DNA of 64,000 nucleotides. Source: Armatimonadota bacterium. Its GTDB lineage: Bacteria > Armatimonadota > Fimbriimonadia > Fimbriimonadales > Fimbriimonadaceae. The position numbers and the translations under genes were made by a program. The DNA is taken from the NCBI GenBank assembly GCA_020161505.1, contig JAIUNY010000004.1:124001-188000 (forward strand), given 5' to 3'. The notes under the pieces are model-generated. The model was not told where the DNA came from and did no database searches. It was given only the letters and a program-made list of their open reading frames with translations. How positions within the stretch are numbered: the stretch's first letter is position 1; each line of letters opens with the position of its first letter. This document shows positions 8,342 to 17,459 of this stretch, piece after piece.

Positions 8342-8959
8342 TCACCGCATGAACATCGGCGAGACCATCCACACGGCTACCATGCTGAGAATGATGTAGT
8401 TGTACACCACGTGCCACGCCGTGCTGAGCCTCACTCCACCTTTGAGATACACGTAAGTGAACCAGAGACCGGGGATCGTGAGGGCGAGGCCGATGCCGAT
8501 CGGCACCCCCACAATGCAGTGGATCAGCCCAAAGTGAACGCTTCGTCCCAGCGCTTCGGGCAGAGTGCGTGTCCCTTGCCGGAAGGCTCGCTCCTCCCGC
8601 TTGGCCAAACGAGGAACATTCAACACGAGAAGAACCAAGAACGGCAATGCAAACCAGGGGATGCGCAGGCCGCTGGTCATCAGGTTTTGGCCCTGCACCT
8701 TCTCGCCTGGAGTTTGGAGGAGTTTCAGCCAGCTCCAATCCATCACCGGACGACCGATTTGCATCAGGAACAGGCCAAACGAGATCGTGACGGCAAGGAG
8801 AACGAGGGTCACGGGAATCGCGCCGAGCCACTTCCAGCCGCGCAAGGTTCGGAGGGACGAGAAGTCTTTCTTCAGCTCACCCGACCGCAGATACTTGGCC
8901 ATATCCACCGTGATGAACGCGGTGAACCCGATGGCCACGATCTCAAACGGTGAGAGCAC
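8342..8959 (-). CDS. CPBP (Abi/Rce1-like) intramembrane metalloprotease
   Basis: This 205-residue protein has about five or six membrane segments. All three CPBP motifs are visible: E122-E123-x3-R127 (REERAFR), F143-x3-H147 (FGLIH) and H183-x3-N187 (HVVYN). These are the glutamates and histidines that activate water in Rce1-type proteases. Bacterial members have varied roles, including bacteriocin self-immunity and protein processing; none is indicated here. GTG 8959 is the start, 9 nt after the stop of the mini-ferredoxin gene, which suggests one transcript. The protein has the normal size for the family and no missing catalytic residue. Confidence 0.82.
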   Translation of the reverse strand: MLSPFEIVAIGFTAFITVDMAKYLRSGELKKDFSSLRTLRGWKWLGAIPVTLVLLAVTISFGLFLMQIGRPVMDWSWLKLLQTPGEKVQGQNLMTSGLRIPWFALPFLVLLVLNVPRLAKREERAFRQGTRTLPEALGRSVHFGLIHCIVGVPIGIGLALTIPGLWFTYVYLKGGVRLSTAWHVVYNYIILSMVAVWMVSPMFMR

Positions 8960-8968
8960 GGAGAGGAT

Positions 8969-9205
8969 TTACTCCGCCGAAGGGCCATCGGCGAGGGAGT
9001 ACCAGCTCAGGGCACCGCTGGGGCACTTATCGACTTGGGCGGTGATTTCCTCACTTGTTGCCTGATCGACCTTCACCCAGGGCCGATCCTTTGGCTGAAA
9101 CACGGCGGGCAGGCCACGCGCGCAGATCGCGGAGTGGATGCAAAGTTCGCTCTTCCAAACGACAACAATCTCGCCGTTGCTGTATTCCTTCGTGGATTCC
9201 GCCAT
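8969..9205 (-). CDS. divergent [4Fe-4S] mono-cluster protein (YjdI/Fer4_19 family)
   Basis: This is a small 78-residue protein. Spaced cysteines occur in LCIHSAICARGLPAVF and in KCPSGAL, with the family phrase DRPWVKVD between them. These match the Fer4_19 pattern, a single-cluster ferredoxin-like fold. The likely role is a small electron carrier or sensor; no redox partner gene is adjacent. The ATG at 9205 is clear. It precedes the CPBP protease by 9 nt on the same strand. Confidence 0.85.
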   Translation of the reverse strand: MAESTKEYSNGEIVVVWKSELCIHSAICARGLPAVFQPKDRPWVKVDQATSEEITAQVDKCPSGALSWYSLADGPSAE

Positions 9206-9406
9206 AGAGATATTCTACAGTGTCGGGGCCTGGATTGAGGTGAAAGAGGTTTGACCGTGCGAGTTCTGATTTCGGCACGAAAGTGCGATAGAATGGAGGT
9301 ATCCAACTGGTGAGATCGGGTGTCTGTTCCCGGTCCGCCGCAGACCCGCCCGCCGCGAGTCTTTCGACGAACTGAGAACCGACTCCGATCCACTCGGAGG
9401 TGACCT
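9206..9406. other. divergent promoter region
   Basis: This 200-nt gap lies between the mini-ferredoxin gene (minus) and a secreted protein gene (plus). It contains a short hairpin, GCAC-GAAA-GTGC, near 9280, and a very strong ribosome site, GGAGGTGA, just before ATG 9407. No coding frame was recognised in it. Confidence 0.5.
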
Positions 9407-10735
9407 ATGAAACAGTTTGTCTTCTTGAGAACCCTATGCGTTCCGCTTTCGTTGTGGCTGGTCACCGCTCCGGCCTTTGCCCCGACTCGGCTTGATGATG
9501 CGGATGCCGCCAAAACGATCCAGGTCATTGCCCAATCGCTCAAGCGATTTGGAGAGGGTGCCCTTGCAGATCGGTTGATCGCAGACTTCAAGGCCAAGAA
9601 GGTCAGTTTCACCGAAACGGACGCGGGCACCATCGCTTCGGTGGAGGGAACCGGTGAGCCTTCGGCGAACAAGCTGAAGTTCTTGTCGAACTGGGAGAAC
9701 GGCCACCGGACGATTGATCCAGCGCATCCCTACCGGCTCCCACGCGGGCAGGATAAGGCGTTTGATCTGGTTCAGATGAGCCTGACGGTGGTGCACGAAT
9801 ATGTGCACATGGATCAGAAGAGCCCCCAAGGCTCGCCGAAGTTCGAAGATCCGGCCTGGCGACGGACTGAGGAGGCGCTGATCAACTGGTCCTCGCTTGT
9901 GGTTGGTGACGTGAGCACGGCGCTAGATCTCCCCCTGGGGGACGCTCGGAAAGATGCTCTCCGCGATCTCGCCGACACCCTGCGCAGCCTGCGAGAAGCG
10001 GCGCGCGTGATGGCGATTGACGTGGCCAAAGCTGAAAAACCACCGACCTGGTCCGAAGCTGACACTTGGAAGACCTGGTTGTTTGGTCACACCGTGGTGA
10101 CTCCCGGACAGACCTGGAGCGTGGTGAGTGTGGCGGAACTGTGCGAGCGACAGCTGCGAGTGATCCAAGAGGCCGATCCTGATGCGGTTCCGGCAAAACT
10201 GATCGGTGCGCTTGTGGTTCCTCCCGGAGGGGCTTGGGTTCAAACACGAACCGGTGTCTGGACGGACAACGCGGGTCTTGCAACTTACATCGCTGAGGTG
10301 GCGGCGGGCCCCTATCAGGTGCGTCAGGTGGTGTCTCCGGGACTCACGCGACTCTTCTCGGTGAATCCTTTTCAGCCTGGCTCGCCGCGCGATGCCCTGC
10401 AGATTTCCTGGCAGATTCCTGCAATGGTGAAGAAGGGTGAATCCTTGCAAGTCGTCGCCATGGGGGCGGATGTGGGCTCGAGCGGAGATCCTCGGGGAGG
10501 TTTCGTGAACTTCCAGCCTTCGATGTGGTCATCGGTGGATCGCACGAACTGGTCGGGCGATCATCTCAACCTTGAATCCCTCACCCAAAACCCCAAAGGT
10601 GAAAAGCAAACGAAGACCTGGAATCTGGCCATGCCCGCGCCCGCGAAAGGAAAGGTCGCCATCTTGCGCATGGCCACCGGCTCCGGCTTCTGGGGCAAGT
10701 ACGTGGACTACTGGTACGAGTGGCGCGAGAAGTAG
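9407..10735 (+). CDS. secreted protein of unknown function with an HExxH-like motif
   Basis: This 442-residue protein begins with a clear signal peptide (FLRTLCVPLSLWLVTAPAFA), so it is exported. Around residue 130 the phrase VVHEYVHMD resembles a zinc-protease HExxH motif (HEYVH), and helices rich in E and W follow. The second half (from about 260) is beta-rich, with a carboxypeptidase-regulatory-like stretch VVPPGGAWVQTRTG that often marks an accessory surface domain. I cannot place it in a family. A putative metallopeptidase is possible, but the downstream third zinc ligand is not obvious. Translation should be efficient because GGAGGTGA lies right before the ATG. It converges on the three-paralog operon. 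Confidence 0.75.
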   Translation: MKQFVFLRTLCVPLSLWLVTAPAFAPTRLDDADAAKTIQVIAQSLKRFGEGALADRLIADFKAKKVSFTETDAGTIASVEGTGEPSANKLKFLSNWENGHRTIDPAHPYRLPRGQDKAFDLVQMSLTVVHEYVHMDQKSPQGSPKFEDPAWRRTEEALINWSSLVVGDVSTALDLPLGDARKDALRDLADTLRSLREAARVMAIDVAKAEKPPTWSEADTWKTWLFGHTVVTPGQTWSVVSVAELCERQLRVIQEADPDAVPAKLIGALVVPPGGAWVQTRTGVWTDNAGLATYIAEVAAGPYQVRQVVSPGLTRLFSVNPFQPGSPRDALQISWQIPAMVKKGESLQVVAMGADVGSSGDPRGGFVNFQPSMWSSVDRTNWSGDHLNLESLTQNPKGEKQTKTWNLAMPAPAKGKVAILRMATGSGFWGKYVDYWYEWREK

Positions 10736-10742
10736 CTCCGGC

Positions 10743-12047
10743 TCATTTCGGCGGCGGGTAGATCGCCACGATATCGCCCTTCTCCTCCAAGGAAGTAGGA
10801 GAGGGGCGATTTCTCGCTTTGATCTCATCCAAGAATTGTCCGTCATCATCGTCTCGGTCCGCTCCGATTGACCAGATCCGCATCCCGCTTACATCGGTGC
10901 GGTAGTTGAGAGGCTTTCCGTTGAACGGATCCGCTTCAGTGATTCCGACCTCCTGCAGGTTTCTCGGCCAGCGCTGAGTTTTCGCTTTGTGGATCAGGAT
11001 TTGAATGTAAGCCCGGGTGACGACTTGGTCAGCCTGAGACTGCACCTGGGCTAGTCCAAGTCCGCCGAAAAGCGGCCGGATGATGGTGAAGAGCACAATG
11101 CCAGGGTCGGGAATCAAGCTCGCTTCGACTTTCTCGCTCCGGGCATCCATCTCTTCCGTGGCGGAAATCACGTCGTTTCCTGAACGTCGCAGACTCTCGA
11201 CATCTTTCACGGTCTCTTGGAGCAAGAGAGTCAGACCGCGCTGCCCTGTCCTGATTTGGTTGAACGTGCCTCCCCTGCCAATCTGAAATTCGCGTTCGAT
11301 CGTGCTTTGAGCCAGGAGCGAGTCGGTCTTGATCGCCCGTTCTATGGAGGGCTGCTCCGGCGGATCAAAGGAGGCGAGGAGCGCCTCAAGCTGCTCAACT
11401 TGTCCTTCCGACGCCACAGCCACTTGACGGTATCCCCGGTTCGTGATTCTGTGCAGGGAATGAGTGACCAGGAAGCCGATGATTGTGTATTCATCCCGAT
11501 GGAGGCTTTCGAGCTTGTGGCCTAACTTGAGGTACTCGATGGCCTTTGCGTGATCATTCTGTGCTTTGGCGATGCGGGCGCGATGCACGGTGATCTGCGT
11601 GAGTGCCTTCATCGATGCGAGTTCAGGAAACTTCACATCGACTCCGCGGGAGTAGTCTCGATCAAAGTCCAGTCGCGTTTTCGCAAGCCCGGGCTTGGCC
11701 CCCTCGAGAAGAGCAAAGAGCTCCTCACATTCCTTCAAAGCAAGTTCATAGTTGCCCGCTTCCATGAGCTCCTGCAGGCGAGCGGAAGACTTCCGCTCCA
11801 GTTCCAGTTTATTCAGCACTGGTTTGAGGAGTGGCGCGGCGTTGTCGCCAGGGTTGATCGGCGGCTGGGGCCTTGCTTCTTCCACGCTCATCGGAATCCC
11901 AGCGGCTCGAGCGGCAGACTTGGCTTGTTCATAGGGCCCAGCGGTGTCTGCACTTCGCCATAACGCCATCGTCCCAAACCCAATGAGGATTGCGATCCCC
12001 ACCCCGAGGAACGAGAAGATGATGATTTTTCGGCTGGTTGGGTTCAA
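10743..12047 (-). CDS. membrane-anchored paralog 3 of a tandem trio
   Basis: This 434-residue protein has an N-terminal membrane segment at about residues 8-28 and a long helical, TPR-like body (for example, HAKAIEYLKLGHKLESL). The C-terminal cap reads DPFNGKPLNYRTDVSG, then MRIWSIGADRDDDDG. That cap resembles the end of GspG-type pseudopilins (DPxGxPY...GxxxxSxGxDxxxGG). It is clearly related to the two genes upstream on the same strand, 7 nt apart each. It has no known enzymatic motif. The protein probably sits in the inner membrane with most of its mass outside the cytoplasm. Its function is unknown. Confidence 0.8.
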   Translation of the reverse strand: MNPTSRKIIIFSFLGVGIAILIGFGTMALWRSADTAGPYEQAKSAARAAGIPMSVEEARPQPPINPGDNAAPLLKPVLNKLELERKSSARLQELMEAGNYELALKECEELFALLEGAKPGLAKTRLDFDRDYSRGVDVKFPELASMKALTQITVHRARIAKAQNDHAKAIEYLKLGHKLESLHRDEYTIIGFLVTHSLHRITNRGYRQVAVASEGQVEQLEALLASFDPPEQPSIERAIKTDSLLAQSTIEREFQIGRGGTFNQIRTGQRGLTLLLQETVKDVESLRRSGNDVISATEEMDARSEKVEASLIPDPGIVLFTIIRPLFGGLGLAQVQSQADQVVTRAYIQILIHKAKTQRWPRNLQEVGITEADPFNGKPLNYRTDVSGMRIWSIGADRDDDDGQFLDEIKARNRPSPTSLEEKGDIVAIYPPPK

Positions 12048-12054
12048 TTTGTCC

Positions 12055-13308
12055 TCACTTGGGCCGCCAGCTCGCGACTATATCGCCCCGTTTGGAATCG
12101 GGCGGAGCCCCTTGTTTTCGCAGTTCCTGTCGGCTCAGGCCTTTGTCGTCCAGGCCGTCGCCGTCCACTGACCAGACCTTGAATCCCCCTTCAAATCGGG
12201 AGTAGCCCAGGGGGTTGCCGGAGAAGGGATCGGTACGATCCCCCCCAAGCTCGGTGAGGTCATTGGGGAATCGTCCCTTTTGGGCCGCGAACGCCAGGAT
12301 ATCAAGGTATGCCCCCGCGACCTGCCGACTCGCCACACTGCGGAGGCTTGCTCGGGCGAGATCATCAAAGGATGTGCGCGAGTTGCTGTACAACAGGTTG
12401 CCAGGCGAAAGATTGAGGCCTCCCGTGACTCTTGCAAATCGAGCATCGATCTCCTTTGCTGCCTTCAGAACGTCGTCTGGGTTCTTGTTGAGCGATTCGA
12501 GGTCTTTGATCGCCTCCAACAGATAAAGTCTCCGGAAGTCTTCGAACCCCAAGCCGCCACCCAGCGGGGGGCGCAAGGACTCGGTGAAAGAAATCAGGTA
12601 GGCCTCGGTTTTGACCGCTCGAGCGAGGCTCGGGAATTTCTCCCGGTCGAGCAGTCGCTGGAGACCTTCGACGCTTTGTCCTTTGGAGCGCAGCGTGGTG
12701 GCTACATCCATGACCGCCACATCCTTGATTCGGTGGACGGCCACCGCCACAAGATGCCCGATGATGCCAACATCGTCGTGCACGAGATGGGCTATATGCT
12801 GAGCGACTTCCAAGTCCTTCAGCGCCTCAGACGTTCGGCCTTGCTGAGCGTGGAGCTTCGCCCGTTCCGTGAGATCCTTGATCAGACTTTTGATTACCGG
12901 GCCCTCATGGAAAAGGGATTCCATGTGCTGTGTCCAGTCGCGATTGAAGTCCAGGTAAGTCTTGTCCAAAACCGCCCGGAGCGCGTCCAATTTGGTAACT
13001 GCCGGGGCCATCATGCGCTCCTTCTCGGCGGGCGATGCCTTGGCCCACGACTGATTGCTGACTATTTCAAGATCATAGGAGAGGAGGAGATCGGCGGCAT
13101 TTTCTTCGGCGGGGGCTCCGGGCTTCGGGTTGAGTTCGGCGGATGTTGTCGGGATGCCCGCAGCCTTGGCTTTTTGCTGTGCCTCCTTGAGCCCGCCCCG
13201 CGACGTGATGGCCCACAATCCGGCCGCCAACAGTGCCGCCATCACGAGCACGATTCCGGCCGTTTTGAGCGGATTTTTAGGGTACGTGCTTGATCTCATC
13301 GTTTTCAC
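12055..13308 (-). CDS. membrane-anchored paralog 2 of a tandem trio
   Basis: This 417-residue protein shares the plan of its neighbours: a membrane segment at about residues 15-35, and helices with the phrase GRTSEALKDLEVAQHIAHL. The cap reads DPFSGNPLGYSRFEGG and FKVWSVDGDGLDDKG. The proline-rich phrase after the membrane segment (ELNPKPGAPAEENAADLL) matches PQPPINPGDNAAPLL in paralog 3, which supports homology. The stop of paralog 1 lies 7 nt upstream, and paralog 3 starts 7 nt downstream, so it is the middle gene of one operon. Confidence 0.8.
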   Translation of the reverse strand: MKTMRSSTYPKNPLKTAGIVLVMAALLAAGLWAITSRGGLKEAQQKAKAAGIPTTSAELNPKPGAPAEENAADLLLSYDLEIVSNQSWAKASPAEKERMMAPAVTKLDALRAVLDKTYLDFNRDWTQHMESLFHEGPVIKSLIKDLTERAKLHAQQGRTSEALKDLEVAQHIAHLVHDDVGIIGHLVAVAVHRIKDVAVMDVATTLRSKGQSVEGLQRLLDREKFPSLARAVKTEAYLISFTESLRPPLGGGLGFEDFRRLYLLEAIKDLESLNKNPDDVLKAAKEIDARFARVTGGLNLSPGNLLYSNSRTSFDDLARASLRSVASRQVAGAYLDILAFAAQKGRFPNDLTELGGDRTDPFSGNPLGYSRFEGGFKVWSVDGDGLDDKGLSRQELRKQGAPPDSKRGDIVASWRPK

Positions 13309-13315
13309 TCAGCCT

Positions 13316-14626
13316 TCAAAGTCTCTCCGGGAATGTTCGGACGATATCTCCTTGTTCGAGCGGATCATCCAGCGCATCTGCCCCTGGTCCACGGACCTCT
13401 TCGCGCGATCTTCCGCCGTCGTCATTGAAGTCCACGCCGACCGAGTAGATCACGAACCCGTCTGGCGTGGAGATGCTTCGGAGAAGCTCTCCGGAATACA
13501 CGTCTTTCGCGGAGGGGGCGACCTGAGTCGGATACTTGCCGGTCTCGTGCTTCACCAGATGCCAGCGCATGGTTTCGGTGCCGAGGATTTCAACCTGCTG
13601 GTCAAATGCCACGGAAGGAAGGAAGACGAAAATCGGCGCCGTGTTGTACGCCATTCGGCCACCGCCAAAGAGATCGTAGCGGCCCTCCTCCACCATCTTT
13701 TCGGCCTTTGGAACGAAGGTCTTCCAGTCCTTCGATTTCCATTCCGGCAGTTCGAGAAGAGTGTTCATGATCTGGAGCGTGCGCACCATTCCGGTTCGCT
13801 GGCGATTCCGGCGGGGGATCCCGGTTTTCGGATCGGCCGCTCCATCGAGGCGGTATGAGGTGAGGGATGCATAGGTTTCAGCCGCGATCAGCGTGCTGAT
13901 CTCCGCTTTGGCGAAAGGCCGGGGTTCACGGGCAAATTGCTCCCGGATGGAGCGATTGGCGATCCACTTTTGAAATCCACGAATCCGCGCCGTGGTGAGA
14001 GCGGTTCGACCGCTGACCTGAGACATTGCCGCCAACAGATGATCGTTCGGATCGATGAGGCGAATGAGATTCTCTGCTCGCTTGAGACCCTCGATCGCCG
14101 CTTTGTGATCGCCTTGCTTGGTGGCGAGATCCGCTTCTGCGGTGCTCAGAAGAAGCAGGATTCGGAATGCGCTGATCATTCCCGTCTCCGAATCTCGCCC
14201 CAGCGAGAGGTCGGGGCGCAGATTCACGTGGCCCGCGCGGGCAAGCTCACGAGAATCTTTGAGGATTGCTTGGTAAGGGGCGATCAGAGCTTCGGCCGCC
14301 TTCGCATCCGCTCGCGCAAACTCCTTCCGCCACTCGACGACGTCCGGGGCGAGGGCGAGAAGCTGGCCTTCGTGCTTCATCAGAATCGGGAGGCCATCTT
14401 TTCCAGGCCGCTGAACGGCCGGGATGTCGCTGGCTTCCGTCCAGAGTCCATTGGACTTGGCCCGAGCAAGCTCCTTCGGGAGATCGCGGGCGGCGGTGGC
14501 TCCGGTGAACTGGAGGATGAATCCGCCAAAAGCGCAGATGGAGAAGACGATGGAAAGAAACCCACCGATGAGCTTCCAAACGGTTCGTTTGGGCTTGCTG
14601 GGGGCATAGGGTGGCGGTTGTCTCAT
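13316..14626 (-). CDS. membrane-anchored paralog 1 of a tandem trio
   Basis: This is the first gene of the three-paralog operon, about 436 residues from ATG 14626. An upstream TTG at 14731 would add 35 basic residues, but ATG 14626 puts the membrane segment (about residues 17-37) directly after a short basic leader. The body is helical with TPR-like periodicity (GDHKAAIEGLKRAENLIRL). The cap is DVYSGELLRS, then FVIYSVGVDFNDDGG. It is the most diverged of the three in the cap, having lost the DPF. It is transcribed divergently from recQ, with 236 nt between the two starts. Confidence 0.78.
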   Translation of the reverse strand: MRQPPPYAPSKPKRTVWKLIGGFLSIVFSICAFGGFILQFTGATAARDLPKELARAKSNGLWTEASDIPAVQRPGKDGLPILMKHEGQLLALAPDVVEWRKEFARADAKAAEALIAPYQAILKDSRELARAGHVNLRPDLSLGRDSETGMISAFRILLLLSTAEADLATKQGDHKAAIEGLKRAENLIRLIDPNDHLLAAMSQVSGRTALTTARIRGFQKWIANRSIREQFAREPRPFAKAEISTLIAAETYASLTSYRLDGAADPKTGIPRRNRQRTGMVRTLQIMNTLLELPEWKSKDWKTFVPKAEKMVEEGRYDLFGGGRMAYNTAPIFVFLPSVAFDQQVEILGTETMRWHLVKHETGKYPTQVAPSAKDVYSGELLRSISTPDGFVIYSVGVDFNDDGGRSREEVRGPGADALDDPLEQGDIVRTFPERL

Positions 14627-14809
14627 CGGTGGCTGCCTTGGTTGTGAGGGAGGGCTCGCTTTCCGGCCTCGCGTCGCGCGTCGGCTCCGAGGGCTGCACC
14701 CTGCGTTCTTCCCTTGATTTTTCTGAACCAATCTACGAGGGTCTGTCCTGCTTTCGTGACCGGTTCTTTTTGCATTTTACAACGATTGCGCGAAAACGCG
14801 ACATCTTTC

Positions 14810-14838
14810 TTGACATTATGTAGAATAATGTCTATACT
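14810..14838 (+). promoter_or_regulatory. recQ promoter with a palindrome inside the spacer
   Basis: The -35 TTGACA (14810-14815) and -10 TATACT (14833-14838) are separated by exactly 17 nt, which is close to the sigma-70 ideal. Within it, GACATTA (14812-14818) and TAATGTC (14826-14832) form a perfect 7-bp inverted repeat with a 7-nt centre. A repressor bound there would block polymerase. The mRNA start would lie about 18 nt before the recQ ATG. Confidence 0.8.
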
Positions 14839-14862
14839 AATCACTGCGGGACGGAGAGCACC

Positions 14863-17145
14863 ATGATCGCCGAACAACCGAAATCTGATTCACAATCCAC
14901 CTCGATGAACATCCTGGAGACGCTGCGCACGGTCTGGGGGTTCGATTCGCTGAGGCCGGTTCAGCAAGAAGTCGTGGAGGCCTCGCTGGTCGGACGCGAC
15001 GCCGTGGTGGTGATGCCGACCGGCGGGGGGAAGAGTCTTTGCTACCAGCTTCCCGCATTGGTGACTCAGTCGCTCACCGTCGTGGTTTCGCCCTTGATTG
15101 CCTTGATGAAAGACCAGGTTGATGCCCTGCGGCTCGTTGGGGTCGAGGCGGCGGCTCTGAACTCCAGCCTCCCCGATTTCGAGATTGCGGAAATCGAGGA
15201 GGCCCTGCGCGCGGGGCAGATCCGCTTGCTTTATATCAGTCCGGAGCGGCTGGTTACGCAAGGCATGATTGCGTTGCTGAAGCAGTCCCGGGTTGCAAGG
15301 TTCGCCATCGACGAGGCGCATTGTATCAGCGCGTGGGGTCACGATTTTCGGCCGGAGTATCGCCAAATGAGCCTGATCCGGGAGCATTTCCCCGAGACGC
15401 CGATCATGGCGTTCACCGCTACCGCCACCCCGCGCGTTCAGCGCGATATCGCGATCCAGCTCCGCCTGACCAAGCCGAAGCTGTTTGTCGGCACCTTCGA
15501 CCGGCCGAATCTCACCTACCGGATTCAATCGAAGGACGACAAGCTGGCCAAGATGATCCAGGCCATCCGGAGGCATCCAGGCGAGGGGACGATCGTGTAC
15601 GCCTTGTCGCGCGCGGATACCGAGTCGATTGCCGAGGATCTGTGCGCGGAGGGTGTGCAGGCGCAGGCCTATCATGCGGGGCTTGATGCGGCGGTTCGCT
15701 CAAGGATCAGCGAGGAGTTTGCCCAGGAAAAACTCCACGTGGTCGTTGCGACGATCGCGTTTGGTATGGGGATCGACCGAGCGAACGTGCGGTGCGTGAT
15801 GCACGATTGCATTCCCAAAAGCATGGAAGCCTATCAGCAGGAAACCGGACGCGCGGGCCGCGATGGGCTCCCTGCCGAATGCGTGCTTTTCTTTAGCCTC
15901 GGCGATGTCGAACGGGTGCGGCGGCTCATGGCCCTTGATCCCAAGAGCGATCCGGGGCACCAGGGGGCATTGCTGGAGGAGGTGCGCAATTTCGCCATGG
16001 CGCGGTCGTGTCGGCACAAAGCCCTCAGCGAGCACTTTGGCCAATCCTACGAGGTTCCGGAAGGCGGGTGCGGGGCATGCGACGTCTGCCTGGAAGGATT
16101 GATTCCACTTGCGAACGCGGATGAGGTCGGGGCGAAGATTCGGGATGCGGTGCTCGAGTTGCAGGGCCTGCTGGGAGCCTCACGTTCGGGTGAAGCTCGC
16201 GGGTTTGGGCTCAGCTACGTTGCCCGCGTCCTGCGGGGGGAGAACAAAAAGGAGATCCGCGAGCGGGGGGCTCACGAAATTCCTCACTACGGCATCTTCA
16301 AAGGTCAGAGTACCGAGCGGGTCACCAGCTGGATTCGTCAACTTGTGGATCAAGGCGTCTTAGCGCAGTCGATGCCGCCCTATCCGGTCGTCACGGTGAC
16401 GGAGTCGGGTCGGGAGGCGAGCCAGTTTGAAATTTATGAGCATGGGGCGATTGAAACGAAGTCGTCCCGACGAAGTAAGAGCGTTCCGGCGATCCAGGAA
16501 GCCTACGATGAAGGGCTTTTCGAGATGTTCCGCGAATGGCGCAAGCGTGTGGCGGACGATCGCGGGGTGCCTCCGTACGTCGTCTTTCATGATGCAACCC
16601 TCATGCGGGTGGCGGCTGTCATGCCGTCGAGCTTGGCGCGCCTCGGATCCGTTCCCGGATTTGGGGAGAAGCGTCTTGCGGACTTTGGCGACGACCTTCT
16701 GAGAATCATCGAGGAGTATGTTGCGGGCAAGGAAGTCACCCGAGATCAGCCTCTCCACGGTGCACCACCGGTGGAACGCCCCAAACCGAAGTCAACGAGC
16801 AATCAGAAGCAAACGCAGGAACTCTTCGCACGAAGCGAGAGCGTCGAGGCGGTCGCCGAAGCCCTCGGTATCCAACTCCGCAGTGCGTGGAACAACCTAG
16901 AGCGATTTGTTGAAACGTATCCCAGCAGCGACCTTTCCCCCTGGATTGCCCCGGAACTGGAGTCGCGGATTCGGGCGGCGGCGCAGGAAGTTGGCCTGGG
17001 TTATCGCAAACCAATCTTCGAAGCTCTCGGCGGCGAGGTGGACTACGGGCCGATCAGCGTGGTGCGGGCTAAGATGATCGCCGAAAGCGAGGGCAACGGA
17101 GCCACGGAAATCCGGGAGGGAGGTGATCCGGAACACGCAATGTGA
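14863..17145 (+). CDS. recQ: RecQ-family ATP-dependent DNA helicase
   Basis: This 760-residue enzyme unwinds DNA 3'-5' in recombination and fork repair. Residues 20-350 hold the two RecA-like helicase lobes, with Walker A MPTGGGKS (51-58) and DEAH box (150-153, IDEAHCISAWGHDFRPEY). The RecQ zinc site follows at about 384-411 (C near ARSCRHKA, then GGCGACDVC). A winged helix comes next, then an HRDC-like domain (VPPYVVFHDATLMRVAA, PGFGEKR). The C-terminal ~90 residues form a helix-turn-helix module with SVEAVAEALGIQ, as in RecQ proteins of several phyla. GGAG lies 6 nt before ATG 14863. The strong promoter with a palindrome suggests regulated expression. Its stop overlaps a possible GTG of the next gene by four bases. 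Confidence 0.95.
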   Translation: MIAEQPKSDSQSTSMNILETLRTVWGFDSLRPVQQEVVEASLVGRDAVVVMPTGGGKSLCYQLPALVTQSLTVVVSPLIALMKDQVDALRLVGVEAAALNSSLPDFEIAEIEEALRAGQIRLLYISPERLVTQGMIALLKQSRVARFAIDEAHCISAWGHDFRPEYRQMSLIREHFPETPIMAFTATATPRVQRDIAIQLRLTKPKLFVGTFDRPNLTYRIQSKDDKLAKMIQAIRRHPGEGTIVYALSRADTESIAEDLCAEGVQAQAYHAGLDAAVRSRISEEFAQEKLHVVVATIAFGMGIDRANVRCVMHDCIPKSMEAYQQETGRAGRDGLPAECVLFFSLGDVERVRRLMALDPKSDPGHQGALLEEVRNFAMARSCRHKALSEHFGQSYEVPEGGCGACDVCLEGLIPLANADEVGAKIRDAVLELQGLLGASRSGEARGFGLSYVARVLRGENKKEIRERGAHEIPHYGIFKGQSTERVTSWIRQLVDQGVLAQSMPPYPVVTVTESGREASQFEIYEHGAIETKSSRRSKSVPAIQEAYDEGLFEMFREWRKRVADDRGVPPYVVFHDATLMRVAAVMPSSLARLGSVPGFGEKRLADFGDDLLRIIEEYVAGKEVTRDQPLHGAPPVERPKPKSTSNQKQTQELFARSESVEAVAEALGIQLRSAWNNLERFVETYPSSDLSPWIAPELESRIRAAAQEVGLGYRKPIFEALGGEVDYGPISVVRAKMIAESEGNGATEIREGGDPEHAM

Positions 17146-17453
17146 GTTACACTTCATCCATGGGGAACCTTGAAATGAATCCAGCCGCAGAGCCCGTGAC
17201 GGTGGATCCTTGGGAGTGCCACAGCTGTCGGAGACTCACCGACAAGCCGTACTGCCCGGAGTGTTTTGCCCCGGCGCCGATCCCCATTGAGCCTACGAGG
17301 TCGAACACGGAATACGGGACGCTCACGACGAGGGGTCTCGCACGAAGCAATCTTGCGGTCTCCAAGGTCGTCGTGGCGATCATTGGTGTTCCGCTCATCA
17401 TCGTGACCATTGTGGAGCTGTTCAACTTGGTTCAGCAAAATGTCGGAAGGTAG
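17142..17453 (+). CDS. small zinc-ribbon protein with a C-terminal membrane segment
   Basis: This protein has up to 103 residues. A rubredoxin-like zinc ribbon is visible as WECHSCRRLTDKPYCPECF. A linker follows, then one hydrophobic helix near the end (VVVAIIGVPLIIVTIVELF). The start is uncertain: GTG 17142 overlaps the recQ stop as GTGA, whereas ATG 17160 and ATG 17175 also preserve the zinc ribbon. The function is unknown. A tail-anchored zinc ribbon could recruit a partner to the membrane. Its position directly behind recQ suggests co-transcription, not shared function. Confidence 0.7.
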   Translation: MSYTSSMGNLEMNPAAEPVTVDPWECHSCRRLTDKPYCPECFAPAPIPIEPTRSNTEYGTLTTRGLARSNLAVSKVVVAIIGVPLIIVTIVELFNLVQQNVGR

Positions 17454-17459
17454 ATCAAC

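Noticed and set aside
12280-13293. A 337-codon frame antisense to paralog 2 of the trio
   Set aside because: The minus-strand gene has a membrane segment and homologs on both sides; the plus frame has neither.
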